In this document: piece by piece, positions 1-11,856 of the stretch | How the letters are laid out: each line of letters starts with the position of its first letter | Numbering within the stretch: position 1 is the first letter of the stretch | Source: Loripinus fragilis | Lineage: Eukaryota; Mollusca; Bivalvia; Lucinida; Lucinidae | DNA: 64,000 nucleotides | NCBI GenBank assembly: GCA_964019695.1 | Contig: OZ026516.1 | Coordinates: 81,113,018-81,177,017 of the forward strand | Direction: 5' to 3' | Made by a program: the position numbers and the translations under genes | The notes under the pieces: generated by a model | What the model saw: the letters and a program-made list of their open reading frames with translations, nothing else | What the model was told of the DNA's origin: nothing | Database searches by the model: none

Positions 1-119
1 TACAACATGCTTGTCTATGCATTTCACAAAAATGTTTTGGTTTCAACAGGCTCAGCCAAAGGCTTAGATACACTTAAAGGGCCCAGACAACAAATGTTAG
101 CAGCTTTGTTGGTGGAGCT

Positions 120-1110
120 CTTATTGTTCTCAGCTTAAACATCTGTTTTTCCTCTTTCATTGTTTTCAGCTTGTCTATCTGTTTGTCCTCTTTTGTGTTA
201 TTATCACCCAATTTCTTTCAGTCTACGTATATATGGATTGCTTTTATCAAAATTATTGCCCATGTGCAATTTTTTTTTCTGATGAACGATAACCAAGATG
301 GCTGCCATCATGGACGATGTCTGTTGGTTTCCACTTGTGGACACTCTAATTTGGTCATTGATCAATCATTTTCTTCCAAATTTTATGCATTGATGAATTC
401 CATAAACTTCTCACCCCAGTTTGAATATAAATAGGTTTTGTCCAATTGACGTAAACCAAGATGGTCGTCAGAATAGCCACCACCACCCGTTTGCACTAGT
501 AGACACTCTTAAGTAATCTGTGATCCCATTTTTTTTTTCAAATTTCATATATGTATTAGTTTTATCAATCTATCGCCCAAGTGCAAATATTGGTTTTGTC
601 AGATAAACACTAACCCAAATGGCTGTCACCACCTATCTCTTCCACTTGTGGACATTTTTAACTCAGAATTTTGTCACCCAATGTCTTTCAAATTTCACAT
701 AATTATGTAACTACCTTTATCAAAGCATTACTCATTTAAATTTTATTTATTCATAAGTTTTATCAATCTCTCAATCAAGTTCGAATGTGTATTTTGTCTG
801 ATGACTGCTAATGAAGATGGCTGCCATCTGTCTGTTTCCTTTTGTGGGCGCTCCAAATCATTTCTTACAAGGTTTCTTTATAGTTTCAAATATGTATTAA
901 TTTTGTCAATTATTTGCCCAAAATCAGTAAGATTTTTTTTCTGGCGAATGCTCAAGAAGACAGTCGTGGAAATTGCAGCCCCCTGTCCCCTCACATTTAT
1001 GGCTAGAACATTTAAGTCATTTGTAACCTGATTGCTCTCAAATACTTTTATCAATCTCTTGGACTAGTTTAGATATAGGTTTTGTTTTGTACCCAAATAT
1101 ACTTAGGTAC
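120..1110. repeat. Diverged ~165-bp tandem repeat
   Basis: Units recur with the motif '(A)ACCAAGATGGCTGYCA' followed by 'CCACTTGTGGACACTCT', 'TTTCAAATTTCATATATG' and 'TTTTATCAATCTCT'. AAGATGG-type anchors lie near 292, 454, 612, 811 and 951, and again near 1598 beyond the MITE at 1114-1592. Spacing is 150-200 bp with many indels, so the array is old. Short ORFs here run across unit boundaries and are not taken as genes. Confidence 0.6.
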
Positions 1111-1113
1111 CTA

Positions 1114-1592
1114 CAGTCAACCCTCTTTATAACGACACTGTTTGTTCCAAGCTGTCTTTGACGTTCAAGTGAATTTGCTGTTATAAAGAAATTCTTAGCA
1201 GTACCAGATTTCCACACCATAGTTATTTGGTAAAAGAAAATATTACACAAATGAATTAAAATGTTATTATTCCAAATGCTTACATCAGTTTAATTTCATA
1301 TTGCATCAAATTGCATAACGCTTTCCTCTTATCAAGTGAGACAGAAACCTGTTCATGCAAAAGACCTTGTCCTGATCACAAAATTGTCTGACACATGGTA
1401 AAAATTCTGTTATAATGAATTTACTTTAAATGGAAATTGCATATCTGTTCCCAGAAGTTACTGTCGGTGTCCTAAAGTGAATATTCTGTTTTAAAGAGGG
1501 AATTTCAATGGAAACAGATCCTTTCCCAGCAAATTTATGTCAGATATTGAATATTCTGTTATAACGAGTGACGTTATAAAGAGTTTTGACTT
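1114..1592. mobile_element. Pogo/Tigger-like MITE, 479 bp
   Basis: The left end CAGTCAACCCTCTTTATAAC and the right end read as imperfect inverted repeats (right end in reverse complement AAGTCAAAACTCTTTATAAC). TA dinucleotides flank both sides (1112-1113 and 1593-1594). CAGTYRAACCTC..ATAACGA-type ends with a TA target site are known from pogo/Tigger-class Tc1-mariner elements. The interior has further 'CTGTTATAA' motifs and no credible transposase. It sits inside the ~165-bp tandem repeat, so it is younger than that array. Confidence 0.6.
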
Positions 1593-1715
1593 TATCAAGA
1601 TGGCCACCAAAATAACCTTCCCCTGTCCTTTCACATTCCTACTTTTAACTGAAGGGCATTATCCCCATGTTGGAGTAGGAGAGGTTCAGTGTTAAAGCAG
1701 TATTTATTTTTACAG

Positions 1716-1820
1716 GTGTTGGAAAGAAGATCAGAGTTTGGACTCAGAATGCCAAAAGAATGGGTTGCAAAGAAAGCATTGCTCTGAAAACAGTATTGGA
1801 AGTTCCTGACTACAAAATAG
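1716..1820 (+). CDS. Candidate internal coding exon, unknown protein
   Basis: A 105-nt stretch lies between a reasonable acceptor (TATTTATTTTTACAG before 1716) and a GT donor (AAAATAG then GTACTGG after 1820). One frame stays open throughout with two bases before and one base after 34 whole codons. The frame starts VGKKIRVWTQNAKRMGCKES and ends ALKTVLEVPDYKI; the composition is lysine/arginine-rich and unlike the surrounding repeat translations. I do not recognise the family. Another acceptor-like site at 49 opens a frame beginning SAKGLDTLKGPRQQM, but I find no donor in the phase needed to join the two. Upstream and downstream exons are not visible in the window. It may be a chance ORF. Confidence 0.3.
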
Positions 1821-2036
1821 GTACTGGCCAGCCAGGGATATATATCAGCCCAATGGTTTTTACCGTTGTTTTTATGTTATTTTCTTTAAAGTGGAAACCT
1901 TGTGCACTCTTTAACCGACTTACCCATTTTGATATGTTTAATGTTTATGGTGTTGTATACTAGGAATAAAGTACCGAATATTAACAAAATACTTGAAAGG
2001 GTATGACATTTATGGAGTGCACAAAGTTTTCATTAT

Positions 2037-2130
2037 AGCTCACCTGAGTCATAGGCTATAGGGGAGCTATTGTGATCCTAGGATGTCATCTGTCGTCAGT
2101 CAACAACATCCCTTCCTAAATCAGTGGTTA
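2037..2130 (+). repeat. Degenerate bivalve-type 'GCTCACCTGAG' interspersed repeat
   Basis: The text AGCTCACCTGAGTCATAGGC, then GGGGAGCTATTGTGATCC and ATCTGTCGTCAGTCAACAAC, matches in outline an interspersed repeat I remember as very common in bivalve genomes (GCTCACCTGAGCCAAAGGCTCAGGTGAGC...GTCCGTCGTCCGTC). The copy is short and decayed. This is one of the main hints for the host group. The remaining sequence between 1821 and 2214 shows nothing else I can name. Confidence 0.4.
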
Positions 2131-2189
2131 AAATGGCACCAGACTTAATAGGAATGAATTATCATTGGGTAGTCCTCTTTCAAAGTTGT

Positions 2190-2500
2190 TTTGAGAATAC
2201 AAGTAGTCCAAGTCAAAAAAAATGTGAGTGTGATCAGGAAATACCACAATCACACACTGCAGACCAACCCACGGTACCACGAGGAAGAGCCACAGAACAT
2301 TTACAGTAACAAAACATCAGAACGACAATATATGCTAAGCAACCAGCTATCTCATCCCCATCAAGATGATTGCAAAACTAGAAAGGCCAAAAAGTAAAGC
2401 ACACCAAAACAAAGACGACACAGAACCCCCACAAACAATGGAAGGTGCATAAAACAATAGTTCAACAACAACAAAATCACCGCGGTGGGCTTAAATGCAT
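2190..2500 (+). repeat. R2 interspersed repeat copy with ORF-like core
   Basis: It is similar, as reverse complement, to 47510-47640. The shared block reads as protein in the plus frame here (KYHNHTLQTNP...EEEPQN) and in the minus frame there (KCHNHRQQTNQ...EEEIHK). The His/Asn/Gln and acidic positions are kept while bases change, which suggests it once coded or descends from a coding transposon. The downstream part (CCGCGGTGGGCTTAAA and GGCGCC) recalls the tail of the R1 repeat below. Family unknown. Confidence 0.45.
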
Positions 2501-2659
2501 TTTACAGGCGCCAAATCTTTGCCCAAGATTATGCTGTTGTTAAATACAAAATTGTTTTGCTCGCATTGGGGCTTCCTAGTTAAAACAGTGCATCATCACA
2601 GAGCAACAATCTAATCAAATTAACACACTGTGATGAAACAAAAAAGGGGGCTCATGACT

Positions 2660-3536
2660 CACAGATAGTCGCAGCTAAAGAAAACTCTACTATGAATTCC
2701 TATGCCTACTCGTGGCCATAGACAATTCTACTAGGAAATCAGATGCAAACAAGTTATCTTCGACAATTTTACTATGAATCCTGAGTCCTTAGATAGCTCT
2801 TCTCTAAGTTATGATGCCTACAAGTGATCTTAGAAAATTCTACTATGACGTACGATACACACAAGTGACCTTATACAACTCTGCTATGAATAATGATGTC
2901 ACAAGTGGTTTTTGATAATTCTACTAACCAAACAAATCTGTGATTTGAAAAGTGATGCCCAAAATTGCTCTTAGACAACTCTACTATGAATAATGTTGCG
3001 GCAACAGTACTAGTTGCCTACTAGTGATGTTAGACAATACTACTATGAATAATGATGCCAGCATGTATTCTTAGACAGCTCTAAAAGTTTTTGACGCCCA
3101 CAAGTTGTCCTAAACATCTCTTCTAAAAATTCTGATGCCAATGTGTGGCCTTAGATAAATCTACCAGACAAACGATGCAGACAACTGATCTTAGACAATT
3201 CTACTATGAATCCTGACGCCCACATGTCCTTAGATAACTCTTCTATAAGTAACGATGCCTACAATTCTACTATGAAGTATGATACACACAAGTGACATTA
3301 GACAACTCCACTATGAACAATAATGCAAACAACTGATCTACTTTGAATAAAACTGCCCACAAGTGGTCTTAGACAACCCTAATATGAACAGTGATGACAA
3401 CAAATGATATAAGATAAAGCTACTATGAATAATGATGCCTAAAAGTGGTTTTATACAATACCACTAACAAATCTTTTGCTCACAAGTGTTCTTAGACAAT
3501 TTAAATATGAGTTATAATGCCCACAATTGATCTAAA
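2660..3536 (+). repeat. 41-bp satellite array, segment 1 (+ orientation)
   Basis: The monomer reads GATGCCTACAAGTGATCTTA followed by a core AGACAATTCTACTATGA and an AT-rich joint, 41 bp in all. Copies are 60-85% alike by eye, with small indels. This is the left edge of an array that continues, with insertions, to about 17.52 kb. No coding potential is seen. Confidence 0.85.
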
Positions 3537-3549
3537 ACAACTAACCCAA

Positions 3550-3870
3550 ACCGGGCCGCGTAGCGCAGTCGGTAATGTGTCTGGCTACAGATGCGTGTCT
3601 GACTGCAGATCCAGGGGTTGCGAGTTCGATCCCGGTCAGATCCCATACTTTCGTGGAGATTGATCATGAAATAATTTCTACGGTCATTCTCCTCCCTTCC
3701 GCTGATTTATTCAAGAAGGGTTGTTGTCAGTTACAAGCGAAAGTATGTGCATGAATTACTGGTTAACCGCTTGTTCAAGCCTGCCCAGGAAAAAGTGTGG
3801 TTAGGTGAACTGACCGTCCCGCAATGACCATAGCTGTTGACTTGGGACGTAAAGCAACAAAAACAAACAA
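3550..3870 (+). mobile_element. tRNA-derived SINE (family B)
   Basis: The head carries polymerase III promoter-like boxes: TAGCGCAGTCGGTAATG (A-box-like) and GGGTTGCGAGTTCGATCCC (B-box). A ~200-bp body follows and the element ends GACGTAAAGCAAC plus an (AAAC)n tail. Target-site duplication ACAACTAACCCAA (3537-3549) / ACAACTGACCCAA (3871-3883), 12 of 13 matching. It lies inside the 41-bp satellite. The last ~45 nt before the tail (CCGTCCCGCA...TTGGGACGTAAAG) resemble the end of the other SINE family in this window. Confidence 0.75.
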
Positions 3871-3993
3871 ACAACTGACCCAAGAATAGTGATGCCCGCA
3901 AGTGGTCTTAGACAACTGTATTATAAATCATGATGCCTACAAGTAGACAATTCTACTAAATCAGCTGATGGCCCCAAATGATTTATGACAAAG
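3871..3993 (+). repeat. 41-bp satellite, segment 2
   Basis: About three monomers lie between the SINE and the hAT element. The last monomer runs into the hAT insertion site (ATTTATGACAAAG). Confidence 0.8.
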
Positions 3994-6900
3994 CAGGGGT
4001 GTGGAAATACCATGCCCTACTTGTCCGACATGGGAAATTTCACTGACGTACAAGTGTAATTTTCCAGCCGAGTTGCCCGCAGACAAGTTGAAATCTGGGG
4101 GGGGGGGGGTGGGTATTTAAAAATACACTGGAAACGTTGATATAATGCCCTAGTTTTGTTCCAGGGTGATCAGAAATGGCACAAAAAGCAATCTTGGGTC
4201 ATTTTTTCCGAGATTTAAAACCAGAAGTACCCCATCTAAAGGATTTTTATTCGCCTGAAATAGGTAATTTTAGCCGTATTTAAATTGTAGCATTATAGAA
4301 TATGGTGAAATAGTTTATTTCCAAAAATAATGTGGATTGCTACGATCATTAGCCTAAATGCAAACAAAAAAACAAAACAAAAAAAACAAACATTTTCACT
4401 CAGAAAAATTTGACTCTCTTGACCAAGGGAGGTAACACGGATAACTGCTCTCTCCGTTGCCATGACGCTAGAGGCTAGGCGGAAGCTGTGTTTGCAGTCT
4501 TACGATAGATAGTTTTGTGATACATTCCAAATCTGATTCGAGCACTAAAAACAGAAAACACGAACAGTACAAATAAAAGAAAAACAAAATTAGATCGAGA
4601 TCGAGATTATGATAAAAAAAGGAAAAGGACTTTTCAGGAGCAATGGCCAAACGATTTCCAATGGCTTAATGCAGACGACAGGGATGCGGTGTTTTGCAAA
4701 ATCTGCAGAGAATATCCCTCATTAGCTGACACATCGTCCTCACTATTTGCTGGTAAGAAAGTTGATAGGAAAGATACACTTCTTTCCCATCAACTTTCTG
4801 CTAAACATTAAGTGTGCACATCAAAGCATGAACTAGAAAGTGTTAAAAAGGTTGGGACCCATGACAAAGCATTTGCAAAAGTTGAGCTTTCAGAGGTGGA
4901 ACGCTATAAAAAAATTTCAATACTGCCTATGCTGTTGCGAAGCACAATCGCCCATTTACTGACTTTCCTTTCATTTGCCCAATTCAGGAAGAGAATAGTG
5001 TCAACTTAGGCATTGACCTTCGAACTACAGATGCTTGTGTTGACTTTGTAAAAGTAATATCTATGACGTTGAGACCCACCTGCAATCTGTAAGGTTTTTT
5101 TCAGTGATAAGTGACTCCAGCACTGATTCATCCGTCGTAGACCAAGAGGCCATCTTACTGAGGTATGTGCATCCAGATACATTTGAGCCCACAGAGCTGT
5201 GGCAAGTATTGAAAATCTTGAAAATTGCAATAGCAGATGGTGTTGTTGCTGCTATTATAAGCGGTGTGTCCAAGTGTTGCATAGATCTTGACAATATGAC
5301 AGAAAGTAAGCTAAACCTTGTGTGCATTAACTTTGATGGTGCTGCTGTAAACCTAGGAGCTAAAAATTGGGTTGCAAAAAGCTTAGTGTGTTAGCAATAA
5401 AGTTCTTGTTATGCCATGCGTTGCACATAAACTGGAGTTGGGTGTTCTTGATGCAGTGAAAGATGTTGGTTATCTGAATTTTAAAGACACAATCAAGAGA
5501 ATTTATAAATTTTATTCTTTTTCACCAAAACGCCACAATGAGCTGCAACATCTTGCACCAGTCTTGAATGATTATGCACTCAGAAGTAAAGAATATTAGA
5601 TGGGTATCTTCCAAGTCTAGGGCATTGAAAGCTGTGAGTCAAGACCTCAAAACTACCTTCACCCATATGGAGCAGATAATTTCAACGTCTAACCCAGCTA
5701 ATGAGCTTGGACAGGCCAAGGCAATTCTGAATGATCTGAAGCAGGTTAAATTTATCAAATATCTCTACCTCACAATGGACATTCTGTCAGCTTTAACAGC
5801 AACCTCTACATTGTTCCAGACCAAGGATCTGCTGGTATTTGAAGTAAAGGAGGCCATTTACACACTTTTCACCAAGCTCCATGGTATGACCATAGATCCT
5901 GGTGAAAACCTCAGCAAGTTCTATAGTTTGTTTGACAGTGAGTCACGACTGTTTGATGGCTTCTTGAAACTCCTAGGTACTCTTAACGACTTTGCTGAAG
6001 ACAGAGATATTCATAGTCTTCTAGAAAAGATGTGTCAGTACGTATTGGACAGGTTTGCTGACTTGGGCAAATCTCCTGTGTCTGATATTAGATTATTTGA
6101 TTTCAGACTGAGGTCCCCTACCTTGACTGAACTAAGCACATATGGGAACTCAGAATTCAAGAGCCTGTGCCAATATTACAGTGATGTGCTGACTGAAGAT
6201 GCGGTCAAATTAGCCCAAGATCAATGGCAGACACTGAAAGTCCAAGTTTCAATGCAAAGAAAATATCACCCTCTAGCTGTTTACAGTTCTATCTTACAGA
6301 GACATGATTCTTTGATGCATATTAGTACGCTCCTAATCCTCCTGTTTACAGTGTCACCATCAACTGCCTCGTGTGAGAGCGTGTTTTCTCAGATGAATTT
6401 AATAAAAACATCTCTCAGGACCATATTGACGCAGGAAAATCTACAAAATCAGATAAGAGTTGTGGTGAATGGGAGTTCCTTTCAAGAATTTGACCCAGAT
6501 CTTCTGTAATGCACTGGCTAAAATCTGCTAACAGACATATAACTCACAAGAAGCCAATGGAAGTCAAGCAGCCTGCTCCTACAGAAGAACCCTACACCTT
6601 ACAGTCTGAGTCTGCATCAGCTGAAGCTGACATGAACATTGTTAAACCCATGCTGGATGAAATGGTCAAAATATTTGGTGGAGGAGATGCTGCAAGACAA
6701 AAACTTAAAAGTCTCTCTGAGAAGGAGCAAGGGTCTTATGCTCTACCCGCAACATTGACTTTGTTTAACTTGAGATGTATACAGTGAACTAAGAGAGACC
6801 TTATAGTGTGAGAAAACACAATGCTATACTTTTTATGAATAAGTGAAACTCAATTAAACTAAGTCTGTTTATTTTCAGGTTTTATTTCATCTTGTTTCAA

Positions 6901-7136
6901 CATAAACAGTGCACCTTTCTTTTTAGAAGAGTTTCAAACTTAAGTAACCAGGGTAATTTAGTTAGTAATTCTTAAAAAAACAAGTGCATGGTACAACAAA
7001 AAACATACACTTCGCATATAAGCAGTAAACAATTTGCAGTAAAATTCGGACAAGTAAGATTCAGTGAGTGACAAGTAGATTTTTGCAGTTTACTTGCCGT
7101 GGACAAGTGGAAATTTTTGGGATTTCCACACCCCTG
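3994..7136 (+). mobile_element. hAT DNA transposon, 3143 bp, defunct
   Basis: Perfect 15-bp terminal inverted repeats CAGGGGTGTGGAAAT (3994-4008 and reverse complement 7122-7136), the standard hAT end type. The flanks share GACAAAG (3987-3993 and 7137-7143), seven bases of what is normally an 8-bp target duplication. Subterminal ACAAGT/ACTTG words recur near both ends (GACAAGTTGAAATC on the left; GACAAGTGGAAATT on the right), likely transposase-binding repeats. A guanine run lies near 4098-4110. The interior holds a transposase pseudogene. The element landed at the junction between satellite DNA and an R1 repeat fragment. Confidence 0.9.
4560..6790 (+). pseudogene. hAT transposase pseudogene (ZNF862/KIAA1586-like)
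   Basis: The pieces follow the hAT transposase order. First, a basic N-terminus and a BED/TTF-like zinc finger (FCKICREYPS...LLSHQLSAKH, 4670-4810) ended by a stop. Next, a TAYAVAKHNRPFTDF block (about 4920-4965) in a different frame from its neighbours. The catalytic core then shows ISDSSTDSSVVDQ (first Asp, ~5105-5145) and NFDGAAVNLGAKN (second Asp, ~5330-5370). A PCVAHKLELG block (~5414) follows. The longest open piece is 5568-6509, ending in the C-terminal dimerisation motif SPSTASCESVFSQMNLIKTS (~6356-6415). The tail HWLKSANRHITH follows in another frame to 6787. At least one stop and three frame changes make it non-functional. The domain order resembles domesticated hAT-derived vertebrate genes such as KIAA1586/ZNF862, but terminal repeats show it is still a transposon copy. 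Confidence 0.85.
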
Positions 7137-7322
7137 GACAAAGTAAGGAAGAAGGCACATATAAGGAATCAATACAATGAAGTACCATACCTGACCCAGG
7201 ACACCATATGGGAAAGTGACAAAAACTTAAGGAGACAACACACACAGCAGAGCCAAAAGGACAGCTCTTTCACCGAAGGTTATTACAAGGCTGCAAGGAA
7301 CAGACAAGCCATTATGGCAAAA
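7137..7322 (+). repeat. R1 interspersed repeat fragment
   Basis: It matches 21026-21350 and 55890-56280 in the block GTACCACACCTGACCCAGGA / ACCATATGGGAAAGTGACAA. Read in one frame it gives IRNQYNEVPYLTQDTIWESD, almost the same peptide as in other copies (NQYNQVPHLTQDTIWESD). It ends GGCAAAAACAA, where the 41-bp satellite resumes in the middle of a monomer, so R1 (or a truncated copy of it) inserted into the array. Confidence 0.6.
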
Positions 7323-8994
7323 ACAACTATACTATGAATAATGAAGCATAAAAGAATTTTTTAGACAATTCAACCATGAAAACTACAAGTGGCCTTAGGC
7401 AGCTTTACTATGTATAACCATGCCAACAAGTGGACATAGATAATTCTACTATGAATCATGATGTCCACAGGTGATCTTAAACAATTCCACGATGATGCCC
7501 TCAACGGTTCTTAGACAACTATACTATGAACAGACAAATCTGATAAAGGATGTCTGCAAGTAGTTTTGGACAATTCACCTAAACATCTGATGCCCACAAA
7601 TGATCTTGGAAACTGTACTATAAATTATGAAACCCACAGGAGCGCTTAGACAACCCTGCCATTGAATAATGATAATGATGCCTTCAAGCGATTTTGGACA
7701 ATTCTACTATGAATAATAATGGCTACAAATTGTCTTAGTATGATGTCCACAAGTGATCATAGCATATGTTCTATCAAGTACTAATACCTACAAGTGATCA
7801 TAAACAACTCTTCTATGAATAAAAACTTTGATGCCCTTCAGTTTTCTTAGACAATGAAGAATGGTGCCTACTAGTGCTTATAGAAATTATTCTATGCATG
7901 TTTCTGTGATGCCCACTTGTGATCTTGGACAACACTACTATGATTAATTATGTCACCTAATTAACAATGCATACAAACGACCAAAGACAATACTGCTATG
8001 ATTTATGATGCCTACAAGTGATCATAGGAACATTATCTATGAATTATGATGTTTACAAGTCATCTAAGGCAACACTACCATGAACAATGAACACACAAAT
8101 GAAGTTAGACAACTCTACTGTAAGTAATGATGCGCACCAGTGATCTTAGACGAGACTACTATGAATTATGATGCATACAACACTTGATGTTAGATAACTA
8201 CTACGAATTGTGATGCCTACTAGTGACCTTTAACTTAGACACTTCTACTGCGTATTATGATGCATATAAGTGATCTATGACAATACGTCGATGAATTATG
8301 TTGCCTACTAGTGATCTAAAACATTTCTACTATGAAGTATGATGCATACAAGTAATCTTAGACAACTCTTCTATGAATACTGCTGTTCACAATTGATGCC
8401 AGACAACTGTTCTCTGAACAATGATGCCTATAAGTGATCATAGAAAGTTCTATTGAGAATTATCATGCAGACGAGTAATCTTTGGCCATTCTACTATGAA
8501 TGATGATGCATACAAATGATCGTAGACAACTCTACCAACACTTCTGATGTCCACCTGTGGTCTCAAGACATTTCTACTGTACATAAATATTACCAAAAAT
8601 TGTCTTAGGAAATACTACTAGGAATTATGAAATAACTATGAAATAACGATACCTACAAGTGTTCTCAGACCTACTTCCATGCAAAATGATGCTTACACGT
8701 GATCTTAGACATTACTATGAATTATGAAATAATGATACCTACAAGTGTTCTTAGACCTTCTACCATGCATAATGAAGCCTTCATGTGATCTTAGACAATA
8801 CTACTATGAATTATGATGTGTACAAATGATCGTAGACAACCGGACCAACCATTCTGATGCCCACCAGTAGTCTCAAGTTATTTCTACTGTACAAAAATAT
8901 TACCACAAGTTATCTTAGACAATACTACTATGAATTAGGACGCCAGCAAGTGATCTTAGACAAATCTGCTATGAATTTTGATGCCTACAAGAGG
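7323..8994 (+). repeat. 41-bp satellite array, segment 3
   Basis: About 40 diverged monomers with the core TTAGACAA..CTACTATGAA. Some local blocks are repeated at longer range (for example GATACCTACAAGTGTTCTYA at 8649 and 8735), which points to patchy local duplication. No regular higher-order period is visible here. Confidence 0.85.
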
Positions 8995-9899
8995 TGTTTC
9001 ATGTTTATTTGAACAAATTGAAATTGCCATATCTCATTTATTTATTATTATATCTAGTAATGATAAATTTACATCGGTTAATCAGATCTGCAGGAATGTG
9101 CAGTCACCAAGAAAATATCTCTTAACTTTATTCGCTGGATTAAAACAGTCTCTGAAGATGAGTAGTCAAAATTTAAGCGTTTAAAATTGCTGTCTGAAAC
9201 AAAATGTTCAAAATCGTTCTCGAACGATATCTCTTAAAGGAGTGAAGTTTTTCTCTTGGAACTAATTATAAATTGTACATAATGATTAAAAAGTGTTCTG
9301 CTAAGAAATAAAGCATTTCCGCTGGATACTTCCTTTTTTGAAGCAACTTAAACATCAATTTTTGGGTTTACAGTTTCCAAAGCAAAACTAAATTGTAAGC
9401 AACTTACATAAATGTAATATTTGGTGATCAGTTTTAACCGAGATATAGTCTTGAACTATTTAAGAACTTGTGTCGGCTGTGAGTTTTGAGAAATTGTTTT
9501 TCACAATTCTTCCAGGGCACAATTCATACATGGAATTCCCATTTGGGCACTCCTGTGGTAGAACTTATAAAGCCCAGCTGTCAAGCAAAAGCAGTCGCAC
9601 AGAAACTGTTTTGTATTTGAATAATATACTGAATGCTCCTCTAAACTTAAAACACATTTGAAAACTTTTATACGCATTTTCATTAGAATTATACCCGTTT
9701 TAGCTCTTAAAATCAGTAAAAGGGGGGTGGGAGTTTATTTCAGGGACGCCGTGTTATGGTTATGTTTTAATTTGCCTATTTGTCTTTTTGGTCATACAAG
9801 GGACACGTCCGTTATTTAAGAGAAAGCAAAAGTTATTTACTTTATTTACTTGCAACCTCGAAAAATGAAATTCCCATTTGTTCAAATAAACATGAAACA
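8995..9899. mobile_element. 905-bp TIR element with no transposase
   Basis: Left end TGTTTCATGTTTATTTGAAC and right end as exact reverse complement; the inverted match continues to 24 bp. It interrupts the satellite, which resumes within 30 bp on the right. No convincing target duplication was seen (flanks GAGG / GGTC). The interior is AT-rich, with only short ORFs (longest 68 aa, no recognisable domain). A non-autonomous DNA transposon is the simplest reading. The superfamily is not assigned. Confidence 0.65.
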
Positions 9900-9902
9900 G
9901 GT

Positions 9903-11155
9903 CTCGTACTAGTGACCACAGACAATTTTACTATGAATTTTGATACCTGCTAGTGATCTTAGACAACTCTACTATGAATACTGATGCCAACAATTGAAGT
10001 CAGCCTACTGTTCTCTAAACAATGATGCCTACAAAGGAGCATAGATAATTCTACTATGTATAATGATGCTCACAATTGATGTTAAACAACTCTACTATAA
10101 GTAACGATGCCTACGATTGATCTTAGACCACACTACTCTACAATTGATGATAGGCAACTCTACTATAAATTATGATGCCTTCAAGTGATCATAGATAATT
10201 CTGCTGTGAAATATGATGCCTACAAGTAATCTTAGACCATTCTACTATGAAGTTGGATACCTACTAATGATCTTACACAACTCTACTATGAATACTGATG
10301 CCCATAATTGATGTCAGACAGCTGTTTTCTAAACAGTGATGCCTACAGGTGATCTTAGACAATGCCACTGTGAATTATGATGCCTACAAGTGAATGTTCG
10401 ACCATTTTTCTATGAATTATGATATCCTACAAGTTATTTCAGGCAATTCTTGTATGGATTATGATGCCTACACGTGATATTAGACAATTCCTCTATGCAT
10501 CCTGATGCCTTCTAGTGAATGTTAGACCATTCTCAGATAAATTATGATCCTACAAGGGATCTTAGACAATGCTTCTATGAATACTGATGCCCACAATCGA
10601 TGTCAGACAACTCTACTACAAATAGTGATGCCTACAAGTGATCTAAGACAAGTTGACTGTGAATTATGATGCCCATAAGTGATCTAAGACAATTTGTCCA
10701 TAAATGATGATGCCTACCAGTGGTCTTAGATCATTCTCATATGAATTATGATCCTACAAATGACCTTAGATCATTGGACGTTGAATTATGATGCATACTA
10801 GAGATCTAAGATCATTCTACTGTGAACCATGATTCCAACTAGTGATCTTAGACAACTCTACTATAAAAAGACGGCTACTAGTGATCTTAGACAACTCTAC
10901 TATGAATAATGAAGCCCACAACTTTTGTCAGACAACACTTATATAAATTATGACGCCTACAAGTGATCTTAGACCGTTTTACCCTGAATAACAATGCCTA
11001 CAATTGCTATTTGACAATACTACTATGAATTATGAAGCCTATAAATGATCTGAGAAAACTCTACCAACAAATCTGTTGTTTCTTCTGTAGATATCAATGA
11101 CTACAACGGATCTTAGACACTACTACTATTAACTCTGATGCCAACAACAACAAAA
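9903..11155 (+). repeat. 41-bp satellite array, segment 4
   Basis: About 30 monomers with the TTAGACAA..CTACTATGAA core and GATGCCTACAAGTGATC head, diverged and with occasional 1-3 bp indels. Confidence 0.85.
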
Positions 11156-11371
11156 GAACTTTTATAGAGTTGTCTAAGATCACTAGAATTTTTTATCATT
11201 TTTTAACTTTTTACTTTTTCCTCATACTAACACTATCATGCTTTTTACTCTTACTAAACTCATTTTAACTTTCTTCTATCATACTTTTCTTTGGCGTGCG
11301 CAGCTGCATGTAATCCTCGCGAGAGGGTGATGCAGGATATATAGAATGAAAGAAGGAAAGAGATCTTAGAC
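11156..11371. other. Unclassified insert in satellite, with an inverted monomer piece
   Basis: At 11161-11187 a fragment of the satellite appears in reverse orientation (ATAGAGTTGTCTAAGATCAC), followed by ~150 bp of T-rich, non-satellite DNA (ACTTTTTACTTTTTCCTCAT and similar) with a GC-rich imperfect hairpin CTGCATGTAATCCTCGCG/AGAGGGTGATGCAG near 11304-11335. The forward satellite resumes at ~11372. It may be a small mobile element or a rearrangement scar. Confidence 0.4.
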
Positions 11372-11856
11372 AATTATACTGTGTATTTTGATGCCTTTCG
11401 TGTGATCTTAGACAACTAGTTATGAAAATTGATGTTTAGCTACTGGTAATCTTCAGCAACTATACCATGCAAAATGATACCCACAATTGATTTTAAACAA
11501 GTCTACTATAATTAACGATGTCTATGAATTATCTTAGACCATACTACTATGAATTATGGTGCCTTAAAGTGATCTTAGACAATTCTACTATGAATTATAA
11601 CTCCTACTAGTGCTCTTAGACAACTCTACTATGAATAATGATGACCGCAATTGATGTGAGGCAGCTTACTATGAATAACGGTGCATACAAGTGATCTTTG
11701 ACAATTCTAGTATGGATTATGATGCCTGCATGTGAATGTTAAACCATACTTTTATCAATTATGATCATACAAATGATCTTAGACAATTCTACTATGAAAA
11801 ATGATGACTATAAGTGATCTTGGACAATTCTACTATGAATTTATGAAGCATGCTAG
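11372..11856 (+). repeat. 41-bp satellite array, segment 5
   Basis: About twelve monomers. The last is broken at GCTAG (11852-11856), and the continuation TAGTGATCTTA appears at 16072 after the palindromic element. Confidence 0.85.

Noticed and set aside
50..112. Candidate exon beginning SAKGLDTLKGPRQQM after an acceptor-like site
   Set aside because: No donor in a phase compatible with the candidate exon at 1716; too short to support.
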